Assembly (NCBI RefSeq): GCF_023715725.1 | Contig: NZ_JAMBOT010000004.1 | Coordinates: 372,001-436,000, forward strand | Direction: 5' to 3' | Source: Paenibacillus pasadenensis | Lineage (GTDB): Bacteria; Bacillota; Bacilli; Paenibacillales; Paenibacillaceae | Length of the DNA stretch: 64,000 nucleotides | Shown: in pieces, positions 17,689-25,891 of the stretch | How the letters are laid out: each line of letters begins with the position of its first letter | Position numbering within the stretch: position 1 is the stretch's first letter | Made by a program: the position numbers and the translations under genes | Notes under the pieces: model-generated | Database searches by the model: none | What the model was told of the DNA's origin: nothing | The model's input: only the letters and a program-made list of their open reading frames with translations

Positions 17689-17742
17689 CACGTTTTGGTA
17701 ATTTTAGGAATTTTAGGGATTTTAGGAATTTTAAGAAAAGAG

Positions 17743-17780
17743 AAAAGGAGCGAGCCCCGACGGGGTTCGCTCCTTTTGGT
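17743..17780 (+). terminator. Terminator after the glycosidase
   Basis: AAAAGGAGCGAGCCCCG-A-CGGGGTTCGCTCCTTTT, a 17-bp stem with one mismatch. It is preceded at 17700-17735 by four short copies of an ATTTTAGGA-like 9-mer of no evident role. Confidence 0.85.
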
Positions 17781-17867
17781 TATTATCGGATGAGAGGCAT
17801 GCGCTGAACACCAGCTGCTCTTTTGATAGAGAGACGGGCAACCAGCGAGGTTTTAGAGGCCGTTTGT

Positions 17868-18467
17868 TTAAGCCTTCGTGCGGCTGGAACGGATGAGACG
17901 TGCTGCCTGAATGCCTACATCCAGCCAGCCGACCCAGGCCGGAGCTCCGGCCGGCTCTTCGGCGACAACGGGAACCTTTTTCGGAGGCTGCCCTACTGCG
18001 GCTGCGCCGGAACGGAGCGGTACTGCCGTTCCCGTATAAGCGGCTGCGCTGGCACGCATCGGAGCCGGTGCCGGGGTCACGTCCGCCGTAATGCCCTCCT
18101 CCTCGAGTTCAGCCGCTACTGCAGAGTCATGCGCCTTGCGGCGCAGCCGGCTCGTCCAGCCGCTGGAGAATTCGCGCGCTGCCGCCGCCACTTCGTGGAC
18201 CGTCGTTCCGACCTCACGCACAGAAGCCATCAGCGGGTCGACCGCATCAATCTGATGATTGACCTGTTTGGTCAAATCCTTAACGCTAATCACAAGCTCA
18301 TCCACGTCGCCCTTCCATTCCTTAACCGCGCCCTGCACCTCGCGGATAGCGCCGCTTGCCGCTTCCAGCGAAGTTTGAACCTTTTGCAGCGTTTGAACGA
18401 GAAAAACGACGAGAACCGCAATCGAAACCGCGATGATCAGCACGCTGATTCCAATGACTGTATTCAT
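17868..18467 (-). CDS. DUF948 (YtxG-like) membrane-anchored protein
   Basis: 199 residues. N-terminal helix VIGISVLIIAVSIAVLVVFL followed by a long coiled-coil-like stretch (VQTSLEAASGAIREVQGAVK, VNHQIDAVDPLMASVREVG) as in DUF948/YtxG stress proteins, then an Ala/Pro-rich tail. A minus-strand GGGTAT at 18519-18524 fits a sigma-B -10, but the matching -35 is poor. YtxG and YtxH are linked in Bacillus; here the YtxH gene lies 12 kb away. Confidence 0.75.
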   Translation of the reverse strand: MNTVIGISVLIIAVSIAVLVVFLVQTLQKVQTSLEAASGAIREVQGAVKEWKGDVDELVISVKDLTKQVNHQIDAVDPLMASVREVGTTVHEVAAAAREFSSGWTSRLRRKAHDSAVAAELEEEGITADVTPAPAPMRASAAAYTGTAVPLRSGAAAVGQPPKKVPVVAEEPAGAPAWVGWLDVGIQAARLIRSSRTKA

Positions 18468-18592
18468 TTCATGTCCTCCCTTTGACGGCCTTGACGGTCC
18501 GGGTTGATTTAAGCGTTAATACCCCCGGCGCGGGCGTTCCAATCAATGATGGAGAACGAAGGAACAGGATTATTTTGGCAGAAGCGATGGTT

Positions 18593-18617
18593 GTTTCGCC
18601 CGGTGAGGCAGGGGTTA
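18593..18617 (+). promoter_or_regulatory. Sigma-B-like promoter of the DUF1328 gene
   Basis: GTTTCG, 13 bp, GGGTTA on the plus strand, 118 bp before the ATG at 18736. It has the same -10 and spacer length as the site upstream of rsbV (9551-9575). Confidence 0.5.
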
Positions 18618-18735
18618 ATACTGCTACAACAGCGGATGGCCGGTCCGGCAGGTTCAACAGTCAGGGCGGCCGCCAACACGGATGTTAACCTTAAAATCCG
18701 CGTTAAAATTCCTTTTGAAAGGCAAGGTGATTCCC

Positions 18736-18900
18736 ATGTTAAGATGGGCGGTTATTTTTCTGATTATCGCGATCGTCGCAGCCATTTTCGGCTTTGGCGG
18801 CATTGTAGGAGCAGCTGCAGGCATTGCCAAAGTGCTGTTCTTCGTCTTCCTGATTCTGTTCGTTGTTTCCCTCATAACGGGACGCAAAACGACAAATTAG
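18736..18900 (+). CDS. DUF1328 small membrane protein
   Basis: 54 residues from the ATG at 18736 behind AAGGTGATTCCC; a longer frame from 18682 lacks a ribosome binding site. Almost entirely two hydrophobic segments ([20 protein letters not shown], then [19 protein letters not shown]) with the [15 protein letters not shown] centre typical of DUF1328/YtjA proteins. These are stress-linked integral membrane proteins of unknown function, consistent with the sigma-B-like promoter. Confidence 0.85.
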   Translation: MLRWAVIFLIIAIVAAIFGFGGIVGAAAGIAKVLFFVFLILFVVSLITGRKTTN

Positions 18901-18912
18901 CCGAATGAGCAT

Positions 18913-18949
18913 AAACATCCCGGCCCCCATTCAGGGGGCCGGGATGTTT
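18913..18949 (+). terminator. Terminator after the DUF1328 gene
   Basis: AAACATCCCGGCCCCC-ATTCA-GGGGGCCGGGATGTTT, a perfect 16-bp stem 12 bp after the stop. Confidence 0.85.
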
Positions 18950-19163
18950 GCGTGGACTGGAAGGTTAGGCCTAGTGCCGCCTCTGCCTGCGGGATGGTTT
19001 GCAAAACGTGAACCACATTCGCCTCACCTGCGGAGACGGGCTTAATTGAGGTCACAGTTCCTCTAACTGCTGTACCTGCGGGACAAACTACGTGGTGCAG
19101 TCCCCTTCAATTTTCTAACGCTACTGAGAGAGCTTATTTAGCCGAAAAACCACCTTTTTCAAA

Positions 19164-19300
19164 CGTAACGCAACTGTAACGCCTTATTCGAGCCTTTTCG
19201 CACCAAGCCACGATAAAATTCCACTTATAACGCTTGTGAGTTTCGTTAGAATTTAAAACCGGCTAGAAATGCACGTTTAGCGCTTCTCAGTTGCGTTAGC
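19164..19300. repeat. Degenerate intergenic repeats
   Basis: Three related ~20-bp elements lie in the gene-free 18950-19386 stretch: CGTAACGCAACTGTAACGCC (19164-19183), one at 19228-19249 beginning TAACGCTTGTGAG and ending TTCGTTAG, and one at 19278-19300 beginning TAGCGCTTCTCAG and ending GCGTTAGC. The first is inverted relative to the third. They look like a dispersed intergenic repeat family; nothing else was recognised there. Confidence 0.45.
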
Positions 19301-19386
19301 GATGAACTCGCTCTGCTTCGATTGGGCTTAAGCACATTCTGTTGGAGAACAGAAGCTATTATTACAGTAAAAAGGAGGCCACCAAT

Positions 19387-21312
19387 ATGAGGTTAGCCAC
19401 ATCGTCAGAAATCAGGCAATGGGAAAAAGAAGCGATGAAGGACGGATGGATGACGGCATCTATTTTAATGGAAACGGCAGGACGGGCGCTCGCTGAGGCA
19501 GTGTTCCGCTATCGGCAAAGCCTCCCTCTGAACGGGCCCTATGCCGCACATCTTCCGGGTTCATATAGTGCAGAAGCTGAATATGAGACTGGATACCCGA
19601 GAGCGGCAGAAACACGGGATGAATTCCATAACGGGCGCTTGAATTCCAGCAAACAGGTTCAACCGCGGTGTTCGGAACTCGGGAGGGCAGCAGTAGGAGG
19701 GATCACACAGGGGGCGTTCAACGTGCCGGACTCGAATGAATCGTATGCGGAGACTGCCAAGCCATGGGCCATACTCGTCGGAAAAGGAAACAACGGAGGC
19801 GACGGGCTTGTCGCAGCGAGACATCTTCATCAGCTTGGCGTGCCGGTATGGATTGTTTTTGCCGAATCCCCGCAAAAGCTTAACTCTGAAGCAGAACGGC
19901 AGCGGCAGCTCGCCGCCCGCTGCGGACTGCCATGGACCATTTACAGTCCGAATAAACAGAACTGGAGCCGCTGTGAAGGTATAATCGACGCTCTGCTCGG
20001 AACGGGCTCCTCCGTCGTCGCTCCGCGCGAGCCGCTCGCTTCGCTGATTCGGGAAGTTAACGCCAGCGCCCTCCCAATTGTAGCGGCCGACCTGCCAAGC
20101 GGCTTGGACCCGGATACCGGAGCCGTTGCCGATCCTGCTATCCGCGCGGCAGTTACGGTCACCTTTGGTCTGGCAAAACGCGGACTGGCTCAGTACCCGG
20201 GCGCCGGTCATGCAGGCACCGTCCTCGTTGCTCCGCTGGGAGTCCCGTTGGGACCGGACAACAAAAACTGGCAAGGCAATGGAGCAGAAAGCGAAAGAGA
20301 TGCCGCTTCCAGTGCTGGAGCGGAGACCAACAGAGGAACTAGAATCAATGCTGCATCCGGCTTTAAAGAGGAGCTTACCGGCAAGCCGCAAACAGACTTC
20401 GCAGAACCTAGCAGCGAATCCGAGCTGCAAGCTCAAGCTTCGGGAGTTTTCCTGCTAACTCCGCAGCTGCTGCGGGAAAGGCTGCATGTTGAGGTTCGCG
20501 ATCAGCGCGAAGCCGACAGCCATAAAGGCACGTACGGCCATGTGCTTGTGGCCGCTGGCACGCTTTCCATGAGCGGCGCCGGGCTGCTCTCAGCGACCGC
20601 GGCGCTGCGCGCAGGGGCCGGCCTCGTTACATGGGCCGTGCCCCAAAGCCTCGCCCCGGCCGCCGCAGGGCTGCGGCCTGAGCTCATGCTTGCCGCCGTC
20701 GAAGACGGCGGCACCGGCGCCTGGCAGCAGGCGGCGCCGGAGGAGCTCGCCGCGCTGGCGAAGCAGCGCGACGCGCTCGTCATTGGGCCGGGCATGGGCA
20801 AGCTGCCCGGCGGATGGCTGCGGCAGCTATGGGAGCTGCTGCCGGCAAAGCTGCCGCTCGTCCTCGATGCGGACGGGCTGAACCATGCGGCGGCGGACAG
20901 CTTCGCCGCCTGGCCCCGCCGGGAAGGAGGCGTCGTACTGACGCCTCATCCCGGCGAAATGGGCCGGCTGCTTGGCATTCCCACAGCCGAAGTGCAGCGG
21001 GACCGCATCGGCTGCGCGATGCGGTATGCGCTTGAGCACGAAGTAACCGTCGTGCTCAAAGGAGCTCGAACCGTCATTGCAGCTCCGGACGGCTCCGCTT
21101 ATATTAACCCCACAGGCAACGCCGGCATGGCGACCGGCGGCACAGGCGATGTGCTTGCCGGCGTCATCGGCAGCCTGCTGGCGCAGGGGCTGCCCGCTCC
21201 GGCCGCAGCTGCGCTCGGCGTCTGGCGGCATGGGGCCGCCGGCGACCGTGCCGCCGCAGCCCTTCAATCGCCTGCGTCCCTTATCGCGGGCGATATTTTA
21301 GACTGGCTGTAG
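19387..21312 (+). CDS. nnr: Bifunctional NAD(P)H-hydrate epimerase/dehydratase
   Basis: 641 residues from the ATG at 19387, 8 nt behind AAGGAGG. The N-terminal epimerase (YjeF_N) has VGKGNNGGDGLVAARHL and DALLGTGSS. The C-terminal ADP-dependent dehydratase (YjeF_C) has KGTYGHVLVAAGTLSMSGAG, DADGLN, LTPHPGEMGRLLG and NAGMATGGTGDVLAGVIGSL. Together they repair hydrated NAD(P)H. It is about 130 residues longer than usual because of two low-complexity stretches: ~70 residues before the GKGNNGGDG motif and ~60 between the domains. Both are polar and look unstructured. Confidence 0.9.
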   Translation: MRLATSSEIRQWEKEAMKDGWMTASILMETAGRALAEAVFRYRQSLPLNGPYAAHLPGSYSAEAEYETGYPRAAETRDEFHNGRLNSSKQVQPRCSELGRAAVGGITQGAFNVPDSNESYAETAKPWAILVGKGNNGGDGLVAARHLHQLGVPVWIVFAESPQKLNSEAERQRQLAARCGLPWTIYSPNKQNWSRCEGIIDALLGTGSSVVAPREPLASLIREVNASALPIVAADLPSGLDPDTGAVADPAIRAAVTVTFGLAKRGLAQYPGAGHAGTVLVAPLGVPLGPDNKNWQGNGAESERDAASSAGAETNRGTRINAASGFKEELTGKPQTDFAEPSSESELQAQASGVFLLTPQLLRERLHVEVRDQREADSHKGTYGHVLVAAGTLSMSGAGLLSATAALRAGAGLVTWAVPQSLAPAAAGLRPELMLAAVEDGGTGAWQQAAPEELAALAKQRDALVIGPGMGKLPGGWLRQLWELLPAKLPLVLDADGLNHAAADSFAAWPRREGGVVLTPHPGEMGRLLGIPTAEVQRDRIGCAMRYALEHEVTVVLKGARTVIAAPDGSAYINPTGNAGMATGGTGDVLAGVIGSLLAQGLPAPAAAALGVWRHGAAGDRAAAALQSPASLIAGDILDWL

Positions 21313-21318
21313 CATTCA

Positions 21319-21356
21319 GCCAAGCTCGATCAGCTCCGAGCTTGGCGAATTTTTTT
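21319..21356 (+). terminator. Terminator after nnr
   Basis: GCCAAGCTCG-N8-CGAGCTTGGC followed by GAATTTTTTT, 6 bp behind the stop. Confidence 0.9.
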
Positions 21357-21483
21357 CCGCTTCCAATTCCCACTAAATTTCTCCTTTGTCCGCTCCTTTT
21401 TTCCTCATGCTCCCCGGCGCAACTCCACTATCGCCTGCATATACTGGCACTATAAGCCATAAGCGGGAAAGGAGCTGGGCAGC

Positions 21484-22317
21484 ATGAGCAAAAAAATAAA
21501 ACTCAGCAGCGCCAACCTTACCATGGATACTCCTACGGCCCTCTTTTTAGCGGCAATGTGCGGACAAAGCTATATGCTTCTCAACGGAACGGGACAGATC
21601 CGGCTGCCGGAGGATTTTAACATAACGGGAATCATTCAATCTTCAGCCAGCACCGGGACAGCCCCGGAGCCGTTTGGTTTTGTCGCGGAGTCGCCGCATT
21701 CCGTCGTGGCCGCATTTCGCGGAACCGTGTCGCCTTCCGATTGGATGACCGATTTCATGGCCGATCAGACCGAATTCGATCTGGTCAAGGATGGCGGGTT
21801 CACGCATAGGGGATTCACCGCCTTGTACAAAAGCCTGCGGCCGCAGCTGATGAGGTTAATTGAACAAACATCCGCCCGCAAGCCGCTGTTCGTGACGGGG
21901 CACAGCCTTGGCGCCGCTCTTGCTACGCTAGCAAGTATTGATCTGGCTGCAAATGTCAGAGGCAGAGCCCCGATCATCTACACGTTCGGTTCACCGAGAG
22001 TGGGAAACGGCGGTTTCGCTAGAACGTTTGGCAAATACGTTCCCCGCAGCTTCCGGCTGGCGAACAGCCAGGATCTCGTCGCGCATTTGCCTCCGCTTAT
22101 TTTCAAGGACCCGCGCACAGAAGTTATCTATTATTACTCTCATGTCAGCGAGCTGTACGAGCTGGATTTTAACGGCGGAAGCGTTGCGGGAAACCATGTG
22201 CTGGTCGGCTACTTTAAAGCGCTTGCGGCAGAGGACCCCGAATTTGCCCTGGCCATGTGCCGGAATCCAATCGGGTGGTGCCCGCATGAGCAAATTCTGC
22301 CCGGACAGGGCAGCTGA
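21484..22317 (+). CDS. Lipase class 3 family protein
   Basis: 277 residues, start behind GGAAAGGAGCTGGGCAGC. Alpha/beta-hydrolase with the nucleophile elbow VTGHSLGAALATLAS, an upstream VVAAFRGTVSPSDWMTDF block and a downstream YTFGSPRVGN block, the pattern of class 3 (fungal-type) lipases. The catalytic His is probably in GNHVLVGYFK. No signal peptide is seen, so it may be intracellular or cell-associated. Substrate unknown. Confidence 0.85.
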   Translation: MSKKIKLSSANLTMDTPTALFLAAMCGQSYMLLNGTGQIRLPEDFNITGIIQSSASTGTAPEPFGFVAESPHSVVAAFRGTVSPSDWMTDFMADQTEFDLVKDGGFTHRGFTALYKSLRPQLMRLIEQTSARKPLFVTGHSLGAALATLASIDLAANVRGRAPIIYTFGSPRVGNGGFARTFGKYVPRSFRLANSQDLVAHLPPLIFKDPRTEVIYYYSHVSELYELDFNGGSVAGNHVLVGYFKALAAEDPEFALAMCRNPIGWCPHEQILPGQGS

Positions 22318-22349
22318 AAAGAACGGCTAGGAATTAACTTCTGTACGTT

Positions 22350-22394
22350 AAAAAGCCCGGCAGACCGTCGTCTCAGACGCGGCACTTCCGGGCT
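22350..22394. terminator. Hairpin after the lipase gene
   Basis: AAAAAGCCCGG...CCGGGCT with an inner CGTCT-CAGACG. The T-run is on the minus strand, so it looks better as a minus-strand terminator, though the only adjacent gene is on the plus strand. Confidence 0.45.
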
Positions 22395-22522
22395 ATATGG
22401 CTTGTAATTCTCCTTCGTTCGCGAGAGCAGAGGCTGCATTTCCCTTGCTTCCCCTAGTGAGTACGGTATAATAGGACGACTTCATCCATTGCCCCTATTC
22501 CCTTATGGAAAGGAGCGGCTTC

Positions 22523-22948
22523 GTGAGCGCTGCGACGACAAATAACGGCTGGAGCGGCATCGGCTCCAGGCTGCGCAGGCAGCGCCAGCTGCTCGGCTGG
22601 ACCCAGCTGCAGCTGGCGAATCGGCTGGGCCTGGCCAAATCAACTGTCTCCCAATATGAAAATAACATCAACGAGCCCGACTATGCCGTATTGATCCGGC
22701 TTTGCCGTCTGCTTGACGTAACGTCGGATTATATGCTTGGCTTGGACAAGCCTCCTCCGGATGAAAATAAAACCGGACAGCCCTCCGGTTCAGGGCAGCC
22801 AGCGGAGCTGAGCATCGCCTCTCCGGCTCCAGCAGCCAGCATGGAACAGGAGCTCAACGCACCGGAAATGACTTTGACTGCTGATGAGAAAGTTTTTCTG
22901 CTTGCCAGTCTGGACGCCTACCGGCAGGCTCAACGTTTAAAACAATAA
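22523..22948 (+). CDS. XRE-family transcriptional regulator
   Basis: 141 residues from a GTG at 22523, 7 nt behind AAAGGAG; an ATG at 22505 precedes that site and is rejected. Helix-turn-helix at ~15-70: LGWTQLQLANRLGLAKSTVS then QYENNINEPDYAVL. The remaining ~65 residues are Pro/Ser-rich, then a short helix. SinR/Xre type, ligand unknown. Monocistronic, with a terminator behind it. Confidence 0.85.
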   Translation: MSAATTNNGWSGIGSRLRRQRQLLGWTQLQLANRLGLAKSTVSQYENNINEPDYAVLIRLCRLLDVTSDYMLGLDKPPPDENKTGQPSGSGQPAELSIASPAPAASMEQELNAPEMTLTADEKVFLLASLDAYRQAQRLKQ

Positions 22949-22976
22949 GCGGCCTTATGCTCGCGCTAATTATGCT

Positions 22977-23005
22977 AAAAAGCGGAGGCTGAGCCTCCGC
23001 TTTTT
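22977..23005 (+). terminator. Perfect terminator after the XRE gene
   Basis: AAAAAGCGGAGGC-TGA-GCCTCCGCTTTTT, 13-bp stem, usable in both directions. Confidence 0.85.
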
Positions 23006-23065
23006 AATCCTGTTCCACTCCGCACACTCGTTCCGCACTCATCCGGCCCTTGCTCCACCGCTGAT

Positions 23066-23611
23066 TCACTTCCAAAGCGCAGCGTACTTCTTTTTATATT
23101 TGGCATCCTGTTCCCGTTCGATCAGCTCCAGCGCCAGGACGCGCAGCCGTTCATCCGGCTGTTTATCGTACAGCTTGCGGAGCGATTCCGTAATATCGAA
23201 CCGGACGAGCGTTGGATGTTTATCCTCCGCCGCCTTCCGAAACCTCTGTTCGAGATGGTTTACAACTAACTCGTTCTGTTCCGGTCCGGACAGAGCAGCC
23301 TTCCAAATATTTTGCAGCGCATGGCGGGCGGTGACTGTTTTATCGTCAAAGGTTACTTTCCACAGCGCAGGAAAAGCAGATAATAACCTTTTTTCCGGGT
23401 CGCTCTTGGCAAGCGCCGCAAGAAATTGAGCGCCTCGAGAGCGTTTATGGTTGTCCTTATCGGTCAGCCAGCTCTCCAGCTTGTCCCATACTTCGTAAGC
23501 CCAATCGACCGGGTTCTCCATCTCCTGAACAAGCGAAGAAAAAGCTTCCATTTGTAAAGACTTGTCGTCTCCCTCCAGCTCTTGAAAAAGCTGCTCCGCC
23601 CTCTTGTTCAT
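23066..23611 (-). CDS. HEAT-repeat-like hypothetical protein
   Basis: 181 residues, entirely helical in appearance (MEAFSSLVQEMENPVDWAYE, RGAQFLAALAKSDPEKRLLS, VTARHALQNIWKAAL), resembling paired-helix HEAT/ARM repeats. No catalytic motif seen. Its ATG overlaps the stop of the SRPBCC gene by one base, so it is the third gene of an ArsR-SRPBCC-HEAT operon. Function unknown. Confidence 0.7.
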   Translation of the reverse strand: MNKRAEQLFQELEGDDKSLQMEAFSSLVQEMENPVDWAYEVWDKLESWLTDKDNHKRSRGAQFLAALAKSDPEKRLLSAFPALWKVTFDDKTVTARHALQNIWKAALSGPEQNELVVNHLEQRFRKAAEDKHPTLVRFDITESLRKLYDKQPDERLRVLALELIEREQDAKYKKKYAALWK

Positions 23612-24147
23612 CAGCCTTTCTCGCTGTCAGAGCCTGTACCAAAATCAGGCATGACCGGCGTAATGCCCTGTTCAAGCAGCTGCTTCAGGCCGCCAAACAT
23701 CAGGCTGAAGCCATGCTCTGTGCCATCGCGGTATTCTCCGAGCGCCTTGGCCACATCGTCAGCCGTCCAGCCTTCCTCATGCGGCACGACGATCTCTTGC
23801 GTAAATGTCATCTCGCAGCTGTCGCCGAGAGCTTCGATTTCCACCGTAATAACATCCTCCGTGTCGCTGAACTGCGGCATCCGAAACGTCAGCACGATTT
23901 TGCTTGGAGGCGTCAGCTCCACATAATTGCCAACTGCGCGATAGTCCACGCCGCCCCGGTGATCAACGATCTCCCATTCCCCGCCTACACGCGGATCGTT
24001 AACGCATACTTTATTGGAGGCATCCATCGTGAACAGCCATTTGCGCATCATCTGAGGATTCAGCCAGGCATCGTACAAACGCTCCGCCTTCACATCAAAG
24101 TGGCGCTTCATTACAAGAGTTGTCGTGGAAAAAGGCTTTGTGCTCAA
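23611..24147 (-). CDS. SRPBCC/AHSA1-type (START-like) protein
   Basis: 178 residues from a TTG at 24147, 8 nt behind AAGGAGG; a frame starting at 24183 has no ribosome binding site. AHSA1-type motifs: VMKRHFDVKAERLYDAWLNP near the start, GGEWEIVDHRGG, and a C-terminal EGWTADDVAKALGE helix. Typically a hydrophobic-ligand cavity protein. Pairing with an ArsR repressor immediately upstream is common in Firmicutes. Ligand unknown. Confidence 0.8.
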   Translation of the reverse strand: MSTKPFSTTTLVMKRHFDVKAERLYDAWLNPQMMRKWLFTMDASNKVCVNDPRVGGEWEIVDHRGGVDYRAVGNYVELTPPSKIVLTFRMPQFSDTEDVITVEIEALGDSCEMTFTQEIVVPHEEGWTADDVAKALGEYRDGTEHGFSLMFGGLKQLLEQGITPVMPDFGTGSDSEKG

Positions 24148-24179
24148 TTCATATTCCTCCTTGTTTGTTAACCGCGGTG

Positions 24180-24524
24180 TCAATGCTCTTTCCGCTTTTC
24201 CTTCAGCAGCTCCTGCTCCAGCAGGTCAAACCGTCTGTCCCAGAAACGCTCGTACATGTCGAGCCATTGCGAGGCGCGGGAGAGAGTATCTCCGTTCAGC
24301 CGGCAGCAATGCGTTCTACCAGCAATTGACCGCTCCAGCAAACGAGCCCTTTCCAGCACCTTAACGTGTTTGGACGCAGCTACGAGCGACATCTCAAACG
24401 GCTCCGCAAGCTCGGAAATGCTTTTGTCACCGCTGGTCAATAACTGTAGCATGCCCCTTCGGGTAGGATCTGCAAGCGCTCTAAAGATTAAAGTTAATTG
24501 CTCTTCTTCTATATTGTTAACCAT
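24180..24524 (-). CDS. ArsR-family winged-helix repressor
   Basis: 114 residues from the ATG at 24524. Winged helix: LTLIFRALADPTRRGMLQLL then ISELAEPFEMSLVAASKHVK. No metal-binding Cys pair at the usual alpha-3 site is evident, so it is probably the SRPBCC-linked subtype. The promoter TTGAAC-N17-TATACT ends only 7 bp before the ATG and there is no ribosome binding site, implying a leaderless mRNA; frames extending to 24590 would start upstream of that promoter. Confidence 0.85.
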   Translation of the reverse strand: MVNNIEEEQLTLIFRALADPTRRGMLQLLTSGDKSISELAEPFEMSLVAASKHVKVLERARLLERSIAGRTHCCRLNGDTLSRASQWLDMYERFWDRRFDLLEQELLKEKRKEH

Positions 24525-24560
24525 ATGGTTAAGTATAAGTGCAAGACGAACAGAGTTCAA
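24517..24560 (-). promoter_or_regulatory. Promoter and palindromic operator of the arsR operon
   Basis: On the minus strand TTGAAC (24555-24560), 17 bp, TATACT (24532-24537). The perfect 16-bp palindrome TTAACCATATGGTTAA (24517-24532) covers the predicted start point and the ATG. It is a likely autorepression site. Confidence 0.7.
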
Positions 24561-24570
24561 CTGGAAAATG

Positions 24571-24593
24571 AAAAAGGAGGCGTTAAACACGCC
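24571..24593 (-). terminator. Terminator of the dehalogenase-like gene
   Basis: On the minus strand GGCGT-GTTTA-ACGCC-TCCTTTTT, just after the stop of the gene at 24614-25522 and just before the arsR promoter. Confidence 0.7.
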
Positions 24594-24613
24594 CCCGGTG
24601 ACTGCCGTTTCTA

Positions 24614-25522
24614 TTAACCTAAAACATCCTCCGAATACCAGCGCAAAAGCTCTTCTCCGATGCCATGCGGATTTTCTTCAAGCAAATAATGAAAGCCTTT
24701 ACCGCTGTCAAACAAGCTCAGATTGGGCAAATGCTCCTGGCACCACTTTATTTCCGGCTCCCTTACGTTACATCCCGGCTGCGCATAAATGAGAAGTTTC
24801 GGAATACTCGAAGCCGTGAACCAATCGTTGCGCGCCTGAACCGCCTCTACCACCTCGGCCGGTTGCCCTTCAATCGGGATTTGATTCGGAAACACCCACA
24901 TCGGCTTGCGTTTCTCGATCTCTCTGGCTGGCTCACGGAAAAAATCATGCTCCTCCGGCGTAATGCTCCGGCTGATAATCGATTGGGTCAGGCCTTCAAT
25001 GAACACGCTGTTGTCTCTCATAAACTCCCAGCCCTCTTCGGGATCTCTCAGTTTTTTGAAAAGATCCGCAGCTTCCGGAGGGGAAAATTCCGACCAGCTG
25101 CACGGCTTCAAAGCTTGAGGCTCAATCATGGCAACCGCTTTAACCTTGCCGGGATGATGCAGGGCATACTGCAAGCCGATGGCAACACCCCAGTCATGAC
25201 CAACTAGAACGATTTGGTTCAGGTTCAGCTTTTCAATAAACTGGCTGATATAATCAACTTGCTCCAAAAACGTATAACCGATATCCGGTTTATCCGAACG
25301 GCCCATCCCAATGTTGTCAACCGCAATGCAACGGGCAGATTGCGACAGATAGGGAATGACATTGCGGTAGTAATACGACCATTCCGGGTTGCCATGCAAA
25401 AATAAAACGGTATGATCGCCCGTCCCCTCTTCAATGTAATGGAGCCGGTGGCCGTTAATTTCGAGAAAACGAGACTGGAAGGGATAGTCTTTGCGTATAG
25501 ATTTATGATCAATATAGGACAT
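24614..25522 (-). CDS. Haloalkane dehalogenase-like alpha/beta hydrolase
   Basis: 302 residues. HGNPEWSY (Asn45 can be a halide-stabilising residue), nucleophile elbow VGHDWG with Asp110 and Trp111, and catalytic His in GKGFHYLLEENP. Asp as nucleophile followed by Trp is the haloalkane dehalogenase signature rather than the Ser of esterases; a cap domain (ADLFKKLRDPEEGWEF and on) is present. Length fits. Substrate not predictable; fluoroacetate dehalogenases and epoxide hydrolases are relatives. Confidence 0.8.
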   Translation of the reverse strand: MSYIDHKSIRKDYPFQSRFLEINGHRLHYIEEGTGDHTVLFLHGNPEWSYYYRNVIPYLSQSARCIAVDNIGMGRSDKPDIGYTFLEQVDYISQFIEKLNLNQIVLVGHDWGVAIGLQYALHHPGKVKAVAMIEPQALKPCSWSEFSPPEAADLFKKLRDPEEGWEFMRDNSVFIEGLTQSIISRSITPEEHDFFREPAREIEKRKPMWVFPNQIPIEGQPAEVVEAVQARNDWFTASSIPKLLIYAQPGCNVREPEIKWCQEHLPNLSLFDSGKGFHYLLEENPHGIGEELLRWYSEDVLG

Positions 25523-25567
25523 GAACTCTTGTCACTCCTTATGGATAAGCTAACGAGTTCTATCGTA

Positions 25568-25864
25568 TCATTCCAGCCCGAAGCGCCATTGTAAAAAAGC
25601 GTCAATATTCAAGACATTATCCCGTATTAGTGATACATCACATGGCTCGCAGCAGTAATTGATTGGCGTCATATCCTCTTGAACTAAAATGCTCTCCATA
25701 TAACGGCTCAAAATCGGATAGGGCTGGAATCGTTTAAGCAGAATCAAAGTTTCCCTTTCCGAGATCAAATCATTTACTCGTATTATTGTAACTCGATATT
25801 GAAATATATGTGAATGAAAAATAGCGACCGCTCTTCGGTTGAAAACCGTAGAGGCAATCGCCAT
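25568..25864 (-). CDS. Doubtful short ORF at the island edge
   Basis: Up to 98 codons, possibly starting internally at the TTG behind GGAAAGGGAAACT. The C-terminal half (RFQPYPILSRYMESILVQED, then CCEPCDVSLIRDN) looks protein-like but matches no family I recognise. It may be a gene remnant. It fills the 25523-25891 gap between the dehalogenase-like gene and the AT-rich island. Confidence 0.25.
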   Translation of the reverse strand: MAIASTVFNRRAVAIFHSHIFQYRVTIIRVNDLISERETLILLKRFQPYPILSRYMESILVQEDMTPINYCCEPCDVSLIRDNVLNIDAFLQWRFGLE

Positions 25865-25891
25865 TAATCGATATTTTAATGAAAAACAAGT

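Noticed and set aside
17700-17735. Regulatory repeat of ATTTTAGGA units
   Set aside because: Four short imperfect copies just before a terminator; probably slippage, no supporting feature.
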